Assembly (NCBI GenBank): GCA_003996215.1 | Contig: QJPP01001818.1 | Coordinates: forward strand, 1-64,000 | DNA length: 64,000 bases | Source: Jaltomata sinuosa | Taxonomy: Eukaryota; Streptophyta; Magnoliopsida; Solanales; Solanaceae | Reading direction: 5' to 3' | In this document: positions 33,701-45,332 of the stretch, piece by piece | How the letters are laid out: each line of letters opens with the position of its first letter | Position numbering within the stretch: the stretch's first letter is position 1 | The notes under the pieces: model-generated | The model's database searches: none | Told to the model about the DNA's origin: nothing | What the model saw: the letters and a program-made list of their open reading frames with translations, nothing else | Translations under genes and position numbers: made by a program

Positions 33701-36700
33701 GTACAAAACAAGTGCAGCTACAAATATTAATACACAATGGAGAAAAAGAAACTAAGTGACACCTGAATCATACTATTAGAAGTACGACAACACTCGACTA
33801 CCCACTAACCTTCTACCCTAATCCTCGACCTCCATACCTTCCTATCTAACGTCATATCCTCAATCAGCTGAAGTTGTGCCATAAACTGTCTAATCACCTC
33901 CCCCAGTTCTTCTTCGGCCTACCTCTACCTCTCCTAACTCCTACTACAGCCAACCACCCAGACCTCCTCACTGTTAAAATCTAATAATAATAATTATTAT
34001 TATTATTATACTCATTATCTAAGAAAGAAGAGTTTTCTGCTTCTCCGCCTCTGGAAACTAAAAGGCGACCGAAAGGCACATCTCAGGTTGAGAACACCTG
34101 AAAAAGAAACAGTGAGCACCTAGCAAGTCTTGCGCCTTTACCCGATCCAAGGCAAAATGACTTACCTGGAAAATCCTTTTCGAAACATTGAACATAAGAG
34201 ACTGTTAAAGTAGAAGAATGAGAACACATTGCTTTCCAACTCTCACAGTAGATATACTATTCAAGTGAACCAATATAATTCCATGAACACCAATTTCAGC
34301 TGCAGCCTGCAGTATAATCATTTCCTCAAGAAAGCATTTGTTAAGATCACCTGAAAGTGCTGTTGCTTATTCAATTTGCCAGTATGGCACAGAAGGACAA
34401 TGAAAGAAGGCAAACAAGAGCAGCAGGCTACTACATCCCGTACTAAAAGTACTAAGTGACATAAAATATAACAATTTGATAATAAGCGAGGGTTACTCAC
34501 GTAAGAAAGCCCCTAAAATAGTATATTGAAAACTAACGGCAGAATACAATTAATATAAAAAATTACTAATTACTATTATAGGAAATCAAGAGTCAAATAC
34601 CCTAAATTGAGGATTCTATCTTCTGTCTCTAATAGCTAAAATATTTTATTGCTCCTCTGTCATCCTCCCAGCATTATAAGTCAAGGGAAGTAGTAGTAGC
34701 ATGATCAAAGTACATACATCCAAAACTATGGGTTAATTCTTGTATAGCAAAGCTTCCATTCCATGAAAAAATTGAAGCATGCTGAATTAGCTTTCTTGTT
34801 AAAATGTCCTACTCTAGGTAGGGCAAAGGGGTCTCCAACTATCAGGTGGACAGAAACAGAGAATTGCAATAGCAAGAGCAATATTAAAAAATCCTCCCAT
34901 TCTTTTACTTGATGAGGCCACTAGTGCACTTGACACAGAGTCAGAGAAGCAAGTTCAAGAAGCACTTGAGACAGCAGCACAAGGCAGAACAGTCATCTTA
35001 ATTGCACACAGAATGTCAACTATTGTTAATGCAGACATGATAGCTATTGTTGAGGATGGGAAAATTGTGGAGACGGGAACACATAATAGCCTATTAGATA
35101 CGAGTACATTCTACTACAGGTTATTTAGCATGCAGAGCATCACGCAAGATTATCAAACCAGGTCAGATTAAACTCAATATCATATTCATCATTACAGATC
35201 AGACTGGTTAATTGATTTACATGAAATACATTTAATTCATAGGTTGGAGGCTACAGATAAGAAAGTTCTTTCCATACAAGAGGATTCATCTCAGGACCAT
35301 AAGCAACCTGATGAGCACAATGAAAGCAAAAGAGAGCTTAAGGAACTTCCTGAGAAGGAGCAGAGCCGTAGAAAAGAAAGACATATATTTTTCAGAATCT
35401 GGTTCGCCTTGAACGAGAAAGAGATCATAAAGACTACTATTGGCTCCTTAGCAGCAGCTTTTGCAGGCATCTCGAAACCTGTTTTTGGGTTCTTCATCAT
35501 TACAATAGGAGTGGCATATTATCATCCTGATTCAAAGGAGAAAGTAGCTCGGTATTCAGCAATATTTGCTTCAATCGGAGTGATTTCTTTGTTTGCTCAC
35601 ACTTTACAGCATTACTTATTTGGAGTAATTGGAGAAAAGGCCATGACAAATCTAAGGCAAGCTTTGTACACAGGTATCCTACTTATACATTCCTGGAAGA
35701 TTAGATCCATCAATCTATGTTTCTTTTTTCATCCATTTTCTCTTTTCTCTCTGCCTATTTAACATTCAATTTTGTCCCATATGCAAAAGAATTTCTTTCA
35801 CCAATATAAAAGTTGATGCTTATCATATTTCAAAAACTGTTTGCAGCCACACTACGAAATGAATTAGCTTGGTTTGAAAAGCCCGAAAATAGTATTGGAT
35901 CACTTACATCAAGGATAGCCAGTGACACATCCACAGTTAAGATCATAATATCTGACCGCATGTCTGTCATTGTCCAGTGCATTTCATCCATAGTGATTGC
36001 AACAACTATCAGCATGAAAGTTAATTGGAGAATGGGTCTTGTAGCCTGGGCGGTGATGCCATGCCACTTCATAGGTGGCCTCATTCAAGCAAAGTCAGCC
36101 AAAGGATTTTCTGGTGATAGTAGTCTAGCACACTCCGAACTTGTTGCCCTAGCTTCTGAATCTGCAACTAATATAAAAACTGTTGCATCTTTTTGCCACG
36201 AAGAACAGATACTTGAGAAGGCCAAACTGTCCTTAAAGAGACCACTTAGGAAAGGCAAGTCAGAAAGCATCAAATTTGGAATTATTCAAGGCATCTCCCT
36301 CTGCTTATGGAACATAGCTCATGCAGTTGCCTTATGGTACACAACAATTCTTGTCGACAGGAATCAAGCCAGCTTTGAGAATGGGATAAGGGCATACCAG
36401 ATATTTTCCCTCACTGTACCCTCAATTACAGAACTATGGACACTGATACCCACTGTAGTATCAGCCATAGATGTACTAAAACCCGTATTCCAAATCCTCG
36501 ACCGGAGCACAGAAATTGTACCAGACATGCCAGATACTTCAAATCCCGAAATCATCAAAGGAGAAATTGAGTTCCTAAATGTCCAGTTTTGTTACCCATC
36601 AAGACCAGAAGTAACAGTTCTCAACAATTTCAGTCTACAAATTGAAGCCGGATTAAAGGTGGCACTTGTTGGGGAAAGTGGAGCTGGAAAATCTTCAATT

Positions 36701-37321
36701 GTAGCGTTGTTACTGAGATTCTATGATATGAATGAGGGAAAGGTTCTGATTGATGGCAAGGATATAAGAGAATACAATCTTAGAAAGTTGAGGGCACAGA
36801 TTGGATTGGTACAGCAGGAACCACTCCTGTTTAGCTGCTCAATTAGAGAAAATATCTGCTATGGGAGTGAAAGAGCATCAGAAGCTGAGATAGTGGAAGT
36901 ATCAAGGTCAGCAAACATACATGAGTTTATAAGTAACCTGCCCGACGGATACGACACTCTTGTTGGGGAGAAGGGTTCTCAACTTTCTGGAGGGCAAAAA
37001 CAGCGAGTAGCAATAGCAAGGGCCTTGCTCAAAAAGCCAAGAATAATGCTGTTGGATGAAGCAACAAGTGCCTTAGATACCGAGTCTGAAAGGGCAGTGG
37101 TGAGTGCACTGGAATCAATGAAACTAAACAGCTCCGGGGGCACAAAAGTGACACAGATCACAGTAGCTCACAGGCTTTCCACAGTAATAAATTCCGACAC
37201 TATTGTTGTTATGGACAAAGGTAAGATTGTGGAAAAGGGTAGCCACTCAAACCTGATGGCAGAACCAGATGGTGTTTATTCAAGATTTGTTAGGCTCCAA
37301 AGTATGGAGAAAAAGAATTGA
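30718..37321 (+). CDS. ABCB: Full-size ABCB (MDR/P-glycoprotein type) ABC transporter
   Basis: Ten exons: 30718-31002, 31180-31234, 31357-31532, 31938-32138, 32264-32523, 32639-32952, 33099-33322, 34818-35161, 35243-35673 and 35847-37321. They join in frame to 1254 residues, the usual length, in TMD1-NBD1-TMD2-NBD2 order. NBD1 has Walker A GSSGCGKST (409-417), Q-loop SQEP, signature LSGGQ (513-517), Walker B with Asp537-Glu538 and H-loop His569. NBD2 has GESGAGKSS (1039-1047), LSGGQ (1143-1147) and Asp1167-Glu1168. A charged linker (about residues 620-665, ELPEKEQSRRKERH) separates the halves. Every ATPase residue is present, so it should be an active membrane pump. Plant ABCBs move auxin, organic acids or secondary metabolites at the plasma membrane; the substrate is unknown here. 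An in-frame ATG at 30697 would add seven residues. Confidence 0.93.
33522..33974 (-). mobile_element. 5'-truncated RTE-type LINE with SINE-like 3' tail, in ABCB intron 7
   Basis: On the minus strand the left-hand 120 bp (33522-33640) equal the 3' half of the TS SINE, ending in TTG repeats. Directly upstream, about 33795-33960, is the C-terminal coding part of an RTE-type LINE (IRQFMAQLQLIEDMTLDRKV is readable, with stops just before it). AAAATTAGTAATA and AAAATCTAATAATA flank the block, a possible target duplication. It is a dead fragment inside a 1.5-kb intron. Confidence 0.75.
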
Positions 37322-38376
37322 TGCACGCTAATAATTTCATAGAAGATGAGAGTTAGGGTTCACCCTCATGTAAACTATCAATTTGTTAGTTGTCACACTG
37401 TTGCATTTGGTGAAGAAAAATATACCAGATAGGGCCAGTATGGGATTGATAGGTGTTGAATTATTTAGTTAGCTTCAAATAAAACCAGTGTTACCAAAAG
37501 CAAAAAGCGCAAAAAAGCTCTAAGGTACATTGATGCTTTAAGCGCAAAGCGCAAATAAAGCGTGGGCTTTAATGAAAAAAGGTGCAAAGGGAGAAAAAAT
37601 ACAAGGATACAAATATGTATGTTTAGTCCAAGACTAATAATTATAAGCATGAATGACAAATATATGAACAAAGAAATTGAAAAAAAAAATTACGATAAAG
37701 TGAAATATCAATTGTTTAGTGTCGCCTCTTCAGAAGAGGCTCATTGGCAAGGAAGTATGCCTTAGAACCTCGATGACGACACTGAAGCGCACATTAAGAG
37801 AGGCAAGGATCTCAACACGTTTTGAGCGTCGCTTCAGAGCTTAAGCATGCCTTTGACAACACTGAATAGAACTTTCCTAGGTGAATTAGGACTCTTCCTA
37901 TATTTATTTTGTTAGGACTCTTTGCTATGTGCAACCAGTAAGTTAACTCTGTAACCCTCTATTTGAGAGCAGGTTGAATTTCCCTTAAACAAAAGAGATT
38001 GGAAACTCTCTAACGAGCTCCAGGGTCTGCAATTCCCTTCAATGAATTGCAAAAATCAGCAATCACAGCCAAGTCAAGGAACAAGAACAAGGTTGAGACC
38101 TGCGTGTTGGACCTGATTGTCTCGTTAATAGTCCATTGATTGATCCGGAACTAGGGACCTTAACACACACCTCCAACTGATGCCTTTTTCTCATTTTAAT
38201 AGATATAGGAGCTTAGCGTCTAATATTTGCAGAAAACATATGGTAAAACAGTTAACCTATATTTCGTCTCCAAATTGACAGAGTACACAGAATTGTTACA
38301 TGCAAGCTAAGAGCACCGCTTTAAAATATCTGTCTGAAATTCAAGTTGGATATTGTACATCCTTTAGATCTTAGGA
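37322..38376. other. Intergenic between ABCB and the C78 peptidase gene
   Basis: The two genes converge here, so this holds both 3' untranslated regions plus a hAT-type MITE at 37486-37864. Confidence 0.6.
37486..37864. mobile_element. Non-autonomous hAT element (MITE), 379 bp
   Basis: Terminal repeats CAGTGTTACCAAAAGCA and, inverted, CAGTGTTGTCAAAGGCA (14 of 17 match). Flanks AATAAAAC (37478-37485) and AATAGAAC (37865-37872) form an 8-bp target duplication with one change. The interior is rich in AAAGCGC and GCGTCGCTTCAG, with no transposase. Confidence 0.85.
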
Positions 38377-41300
38377 CTAAACTTCAACACGGATGCTGTG
38401 TAGATTCTTTAGGTTTTCAATCTCCTCCCCAGAGGCAATTCCAGGATCAAGAAAACATAACTGCAAGATAAATAGTACATCATTGATAACTCAAAACAGG
38501 ACAATCAATTAAATGCCAGACGATTGAAATGCAGTATAACCTGATATAATGGCTTCTTCAGAGTGTGGACACCTCTTTTTATTAGCTTTTGCCAACCGGA
38601 ATTTCCTTTAAGAGATTTTGCCAGGGCTTCTGTTGTCTGAGACAAGGTATGGTGGAACTTCTGTAAGTAATCTAGAGATATTATACATGATTTATCTTAA
38701 AAGTAACATGACCCTGCAGCAGGACAGGCAATTTGATATTTTGACAAAGTATACGAGTAAAAAGAACGATAAAAATCAGAAGTCATCAAAAAAAAATTAT
38801 TTGATAAGGAGAAGTCATCAAACTTTTCCCTTTAACATGAAAGGGCATTAATAGCTTTGAAATGAACAGCATTGTCAGATTTCTTTTCAACATCTCAACG
38901 AGAATAGGGTGGGAGGAGAAACAAAAAAAATTTGATAACTACAATGAATATCCCATACGTCAGGCATCCCAAATGATGTTTTAACCATAAGTAATGAGAA
39001 CTATTGCAAAAGGAAACAGATTGTACCAAGTTGATGGAGATCCTTTTATAAGTGTGCACATGTGCAGCACAACTCCATTAAAGGTGAGCAGCACAATCAC
39101 AAATCTCTCATGCGTGCTTATCTAGACCACATATTCAATCTCAGATGTACTGGTAATGTAAGAATACCTTAAACAATATATTTACTGCAAAAGTTTAAAA
39201 TTCCTTGCAGTCTTAGTTCTGGAACCAATTATACATAAGCAGGTTAAACAATGAAAGCCAATTGCCAATAAAGTAACTTATGGAACATAGGCAACTTTCC
39301 GAATCCTCACCCACCATCTAACATAATATGCTTTTACATCTTCAGTTCATAAAAACGACCATTTAACTAAGGAAAGGGAGACTAGGGATTTCACATAGAC
39401 TTTTCAAGAAATATGACAAATACGGCCATCAGAGATGACTCAAACACCTTTCAAGAAATAGGACAATATAGGAAAGCCATAAGACCAAAGAAATAATAGA
39501 GCGGCGAGGACAAGACTTGCTTATGAATGAAATGTGCAAATACTTACATGACCTGGATCTAAGATCAATAGACTGTACTGCATCGATCCATTTCTCTGAC
39601 ATTTAATTTGAATCCCAACAATGGTTCTTGAATGGCCATCATGCTGGAAGTACAGCGGCCTGTTTCAGCGAAGCTTATATGAGACCCCATTACCAAAAAG
39701 AGAATAATGATGAAACAAGAGATCGGTAACCAAGAAATTTATGCACAAGTAAAGATGATCATATACATTTGGTTCATCAAGGAAATACAGACGCTGACTA
39801 AATTCACTTACGCTTTTTGACTGACTAGGATACCATGATTGCCGGATTTACTGAATTTATTGTCAGAGAAGTAATTCCACACCCAATCAATGAGTGCCTG
39901 CTGGACCTTAGGCTTAGCCTTTACATCATACGATGTCGAAACAGCCTCAGATACATCATTTTTATTTTTAGACAGATATCGATCCATTGGTCCATAAACC
40001 CGTGGTGCCATCTTGCCCACACATTTCCCAACTCCATTTGACCTAATGACTATCTCCCGGCTTACAAAATCCACTATCCTGGCACGAAGGCCAAATGAGC
40101 GGAAGAGCGTAGCACATTCTGTTGTTCCAATCCAATTTCTTTTGCCATAAATTGCTTGATCAAAGTCTTCTGAGCCCTGTTTATCAAAGCCTCTTCCCCA
40201 AGCAATTTCAAGCCATCTTTGGAGTGAAGGGATGTCAGGGACAAACCCAGAACCTCCATACAAGACCGCCCTTGCTTCTTGCCGTTGCTTAAGCAAGTGA
40301 GAACTAAGCATCTGGATATTACGCCAGCCACAACCCCACCCAAAATCCTCTGAAGGGATGCTTTGGAAATGATCAACAAAACCACACAAAATAGTGGTGG
40401 TCTTTTCAGTCTCCAACTCTAAACAGTTCCTCAACAAATCCATCAAGCCTTGTCCAATCTGAGGGCAGGTTCCATTGATCTGCACACTAGATAAAATCCT
40501 TACTTCTTCAGTAATATCTTTCTTTCCAGGATTGCAATTTTTGGCCTCACACTTCAAAGAACTACTCTCCTGATTCTTTCGAGAACTAGTTTCACATGGC
40601 ATGTCATCATCAACCTGATAATCAGGTACGCAGGGCTTTAGAAAATTAGAGCTAGCCAAAAACAAGGCTACACCTTTTGAATATCTTTTATGACCCTCTA
40701 TCCTATTTCCAGTAACAAGTCATTTTTGGGGCAAAAATATACCAATTTAAAAAGACCAGAATATTCAAACTTTTTATTTCCAAAATTCTATTGCAGCCAA
40801 ATGAGTACCAATTTGACTCCAAAAATCTATGGAGGGAAGAAACATTTTTATAAAATTTGGGGGATAAAAAAAAAGTAACTTCAATGTGATAACGCCGGAA
40901 AAAGTTAGGCAAGATTTTGAAGTTTTAATCAAATTTGAAGGAAGAAAGAAAACCTTCAAAATGTAACTTAACAAAACTTACAAAAGATCTCCAAAACTTA
41001 AGCAAATCCTTAAGAAAAATTAAATACTCCTTTATCCCAATTTTTGAGGCACACTTTCTTTTTTAGTTTGTCCCAAAAAGAAAGTCACATTATTTAAAAG
41101 TTTCATTTCACCATATCTAAGACAAGGGGCGAATTTAGCTTTTTAAAAATGGGGAACGGTAACACGTGGTCTTCCCGTAAAATTAGATATTTTATGTATA
41201 TATTTTTAAAAATTAGTACAATATTACTTGCTGAAACTCATGCTACAAGAAGACTAAATGGTACACTTGGTTAAAGATTGAGTTATTTACCTTGAGGACT

Positions 41301-41910
41301 AGGATTCAATTCCCACTATATACATTTTTTCCTTCTTTTTTTAGTGGTGCACCCATGTTCTAGAAATCCTAGAACCGCCTCTGTCTAAGACTTATTTTAG
41401 AAGTTTCAAAAGTCTTCATTTTTATCTAAAATGTTTGTGGAAGTCAAATGGTGCCACGTAAATTGGGACGAAGCAAGTAGACATGAAAAGGAAAAATCCT
41501 TTCAATATGTAACTAAATAAAGGTAACAAATATGGTCGAAAATTAGTCAAATTATTAGTACATGAAATCCCAGCGATTAAAGAGATAGTAATATAGAACA
41601 GAACAATTTACAAAGAGAAAAAAAAAGGAATACCGTGATATAAGGTGGACTTGAAGGGGCAACAGCAATTTCTTGAGCCAATTCGAAGTCTTTGGCAATG
41701 TCTTCATCGTCGAAATGACTGTTAGCGTGCCTGTATTAATCACATCAATTTTTCAATTCTAGAACTTTCTCGAATGAAAAAAAAAAGGTTAGAAATTGAC
41801 ATATAAAATATACAAAATTGAAAAGTGTAGAAGCGAAGCATATGAGTATACCTTTCGAGTTCAAGGGTGAGAACTGAGAGATCACAGATAGGGCAAGCTG
41901 AAAATTCCAT
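38377..41910 (-). CDS. ZUFSP: ZUFSP/ZUP1-type C78 peptidase with N-terminal ubiquitin-binding zinc finger
   Basis: Six exons on the minus strand: 41852-41910, 41634-41730, 39812-about 40695, 39548-39659, 38541-38660 and 38377-38460, giving about 451 residues. The N-terminus has a CX2CX11HX3H zinc finger (CPIC..., then HANSH; Cys6, Cys9, His21, His25) split by intron 1. Next is an acidic helix, DDEDIAKDFELAQEIAVA, resembling a ubiquitin-interacting MIU motif. The peptidase domain carries the catalytic Cys in FGWGCGWRNIQM (near residue 174), His in DGHSRTIVG (near 356) and Asp in LLILDPGH (near 381). Relatives cleave UFM1 precursors (UFSP) or, in the zinc-finger branch, K63-linked ubiquitin chains during DNA repair. 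The finger favours the second role; this is inference. Exon 3's 5' border is uncertain: 40695 keeps frame but has a poor pyrimidine tract. Confidence 0.88.
41027..41477. mobile_element. Stowaway MITE carrying a nested insertion (ZUFSP intron 2)
   Basis: Ends CTCCTTTATCCCAATTTTTG and AAATTGGGACGAAGCAAG are bounded by TA at 41025-41026 and 41478-41479. Its middle is interrupted by the element at 41124-41383. Confidence 0.8.
41124..41383. mobile_element. hAT-like MITE nested in the Stowaway copy
   Basis: A 260-bp insertion between exact 8-bp repeats TCTAAGAC (41116-41123 and 41384-41391). Ends AAGGGGCGAATTTAG and TCTAGAACCGCCTCTG are imperfect inverted repeats. Same family as 27947, 51290 and 62043. 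Confidence 0.87.
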
Positions 41911-42958
41911 TATTGAGCTTCGTAAAAAAAAAGGATTGTGGAGGGAAAGTTTTTCTCTCCTCTTCTTTTTATTTATGACCTTTCCGCACCCCTATATTGT
42001 TGGGACCCATTTCATGTTTACTTGATGATGTATTTTTGAAAATAAATTTGAACTTGTCATTTTGTCATACTAAAACATAATTTTATATAGGTAATTACAT
42101 AGATAATTTAAACTAATGTTTTTCCTTATAATCGTGATTAATTTCACCGAATATTTATCACCTCAGCAATGCGTATCAAGTAACTCTGTTTACCGAAACT
42201 AGAACAAATGAGAAGAGTATCACATGAAAAGGGAGGGAGTATAATATTACCAGTAATGAATACTTTTCTCAAAATATTTTCTGATCATGGAGGTTTGATT
42301 ACTAGTAGTGAATACATTTCTCAAAAAAAAATGTGTGATCATGAAGTTTGAAATCAAAGCCTTGAACCAATAAGAATTGTAGTGGAAAGGATATGATCCC
42401 TCCATTTTTAATCAAAGGGCTTGAGTTTGAATCATATTAGTAAGTATTTTCCTCTTAAATGAGCATCACGTGAATTAAAATAAATCAATGCTCTTATACA
42501 AATACCGAACATCCGACGAAAATAAATATGAAAAATCAAAGTCTTGAAGTGGGGCTTGCCCATATACTTTTTCCAATATATTGTTTGAAAATTAAAATAC
42601 GTTTGATTAGTCTTTAAAGATTAAAAAAAATATGTTTTAGAGTGTGACATAACTGAAAATTTGTATCTTTTGGGTAATCGACAATCAAAACCAAACCAAA
42701 TAATTCCAAAGTTATACTACTTTGGCACACCTTTTTTTTTAATTTACATTTTTACTTTTATGTTAAACATTTCCCTATTTGTTACTGCCTATTATTTTGT
42801 TTAAAAGTTTCAATTATCAATTTTATTACTGTTTGGTTATTTTATAAACGTTTATTTACTTTTTATATCTTTTCAATATTCTACTATATATAAATGGTGA
42901 AGAGGGACGAACAAAGCATCAAGTATTTGTACAAAAAGCAATTTTAATTGTACACTAA

Positions 42959-43154
42959 GAGCCCGTTTGAATTGACTTATTTTAAGTGTTTTTTAAGTTA
43001 AAATAGTTTTTAAGTTATTTATAGTGTTTGGGTAAGGCAAAAAGTGTTTTTGGATACTTAATTTTAAGCCAAAATAGCAAAAAAAAAAAAAAATTAAAAG
43101 CTGGAATTTTCAACTTAAAAAAACAGCTTAAAATAAGTTTATCCAAACAGGCTC
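42959..43154. mobile_element. Tourist-like MITE (PIF/Harbinger type)
   Basis: A 196-bp, almost fully self-complementary element with ends GAGCCCGTTTG and CAAACAGGCTC and a TAA duplication at 42956-42958 and 43155-43157, the Harbinger signature. Confidence 0.85.
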
Positions 43155-43881
43155 TAAGTATGGGACGGACAAGTGTACACGTTCATAATTTTAATATTGA
43201 TTAATTCTATCTCTAATTGCATACGTGTTTGTTCTTTAAGTTCCCAGGTGTTCTATTTGATTTCTCCATTTTTCCTCAACCAATGCTTACTTGCTTGATA
43301 TCAAGAATAAGAATAAGTGTTTCAATTTATTTATTCATTTTAACAAATTAGGGGGGAAAATATTTTTTTATATTATTTTTAATATTAAATAATTATATAA
43401 AATCGTAGTAGTCAAATTTAGAGTTTTAAAGCAATTAATAAGATTAATTCAATAAAATATATTTCTAATTAAAAATTTCTTTAAAAATATGTAATTCAAT
43501 AGGGGCCAAATAGTATAAAACGGAGAAAGTATATTAGTTTGCTCATGCATGCATTCATATTTGACCGTTGTTGACTTTGTAAGCCTTTAATTTTTGGGAC
43601 CTTTATTCAATCTTATGAATTTATTCCTTTAGTTTTAATTTATTTGTCTTACTTTTCTATCTTCTTTCTGTTTCAAAAAGAATATTTTTTTCTCTTTTTG
43701 ATAACTTTTTAATTCAAATTTTTCACGTGACATATTTAAGATCCTAAGATTATAAGACATTTTGATACATTCTACATATATTTAATTTAAGATCATAAGA
43801 TTCAAAAGTTAAATCAAATCAAACAAACAAATTGAAACTAATGGAGTATTGATTATAGAAGGTTTTGAATTTTAATATTTT

Positions 43882-44135
43882 CTCCGTCCGTCTTTATTTG
43901 TTCAGTATACTAAAAATAAATGTACAATAATATTTGTAAAAATCAATGTATAATTTATCATTTTGTGTTCATTTTACCCTTGTTATTAAATATTATTCAT
44001 TACCCAATGCATTTCTCAAAGCATTAAATTTATTACATTCAAAGGATATAAAAAAAATCTCTTGTTATGCTAAATTGGATGTGTAAAAGTAAAAATCTAT
44101 TAAAATAGTGGACAAATAAACGTAAACTAAGGAAG
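43882..44135. mobile_element. Stowaway-like MITE
   Basis: CTCCGTCCGTCTTTATTTGT at the left and GGACAAATAAACGTAAACTA then AGGAAG at the right form an imperfect inverted pair. TA follows the right end. Confidence 0.65.
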
Positions 44136-45332
44136 TATTAGATATGTTTTTGTTTAGTCTTTAATCTCTTGTCGGTTTTTTGGTTTAAATCCACTTTTAT
44201 AATTATCGAATACTACAAATTAACATATTTATAGTGTTTGATTCGAGCATGTTTGGCTAATCAGTAAAACAACTTTTAAATAAAAGTAAAAGTAATTTTT
44301 CTCCGATTGGGAAGAAATTAAAAGCTTCTGCTTCTTAAAAAAAGCAGAAGCAAAAGCAAAAAAATATTTTTTTCAAAAATAAAAATATCCTACTATTTAT
44401 ACATATTTATCAATATATTCCTCATTAATTGACTAACATATCTCTTAAATTTTGTTAGATTCTACAGCTAAAGATTGTACTCAAGACAAAGGTATCAACT
44501 AACAAATTTCTCATATATATATATATATTAATATTATTTTACACGATCATCTACTTAGTTCATATATTTAAGGTTAGAGGATGAGCTATGTATAAACCTA
44601 TAGATGAAAGGATTTTGAGGTTTTTATTATTACTTAAATCGTCATGTTAATATTATATTAATATTTTTTATTTTTATTTTCTAAAAAGCTATCCCAAAAT
44701 CTCTTAGAAGAAAACTTCATCGAATTTCTAAGAATACTACATTGATACTCCTGTAAAGATAACATAGATCCAATACTTCTCAAATTAGATGTATATTTGA
44801 TCCAACATACTATTTTTTTAAAGTATAGATTAATTTAATCACACCAAAGCTTGAACTTTTCTACGATTTCATCATTAAATCTTATTTTTCTTATCATCTT
44901 TTTGAATAAAAAAATGTCAAAGATATACAAATTGATATGTTAACCCGCGCATTGCACGGGCAAGCCATTCTAGTAAACCTAAAACGCCAGCTTCACTCTT
45001 TACAACAACTGAAAATTTCAGTGTTGTTGATAGTTTAAGCACCATCACATTTACCAAATACCAGTCAGCCTCTATTCCTCCTCCTTTTAATTGATTATAT
45101 TTTCAAAGTACTTGTGACTGCTAATACAGGAGGATAATGTTATAGTAAAAAATTGTTCACCAGGACCTTAACAGAGCAAATTCTTTTAAGATACTGCTAC
45201 TCGTAAGTGTCAAAATCATGTAATATGTTGACTATATAATACTTGCCATTTTCCATCACTTATGTACAGAATCTGTTAGTCCTCACCACTCTCACACAGT
45301 AAACGTTCCTTAGCAACACATATATATGTACA

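Larger units (their letters stand above)
41911..45332. other. Intergenic, AT-rich, with MITEs
   Basis: Upstream region of the C78 peptidase gene and downstream of ATG13. Contains a Tourist-type MITE (42959-43154), a Stowaway-like element (43882-44135) and an AGCTTCTGCTTCT-type MITE end near 44240-44370. No gene is seen in 3.4 kb. Confidence 0.6.
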
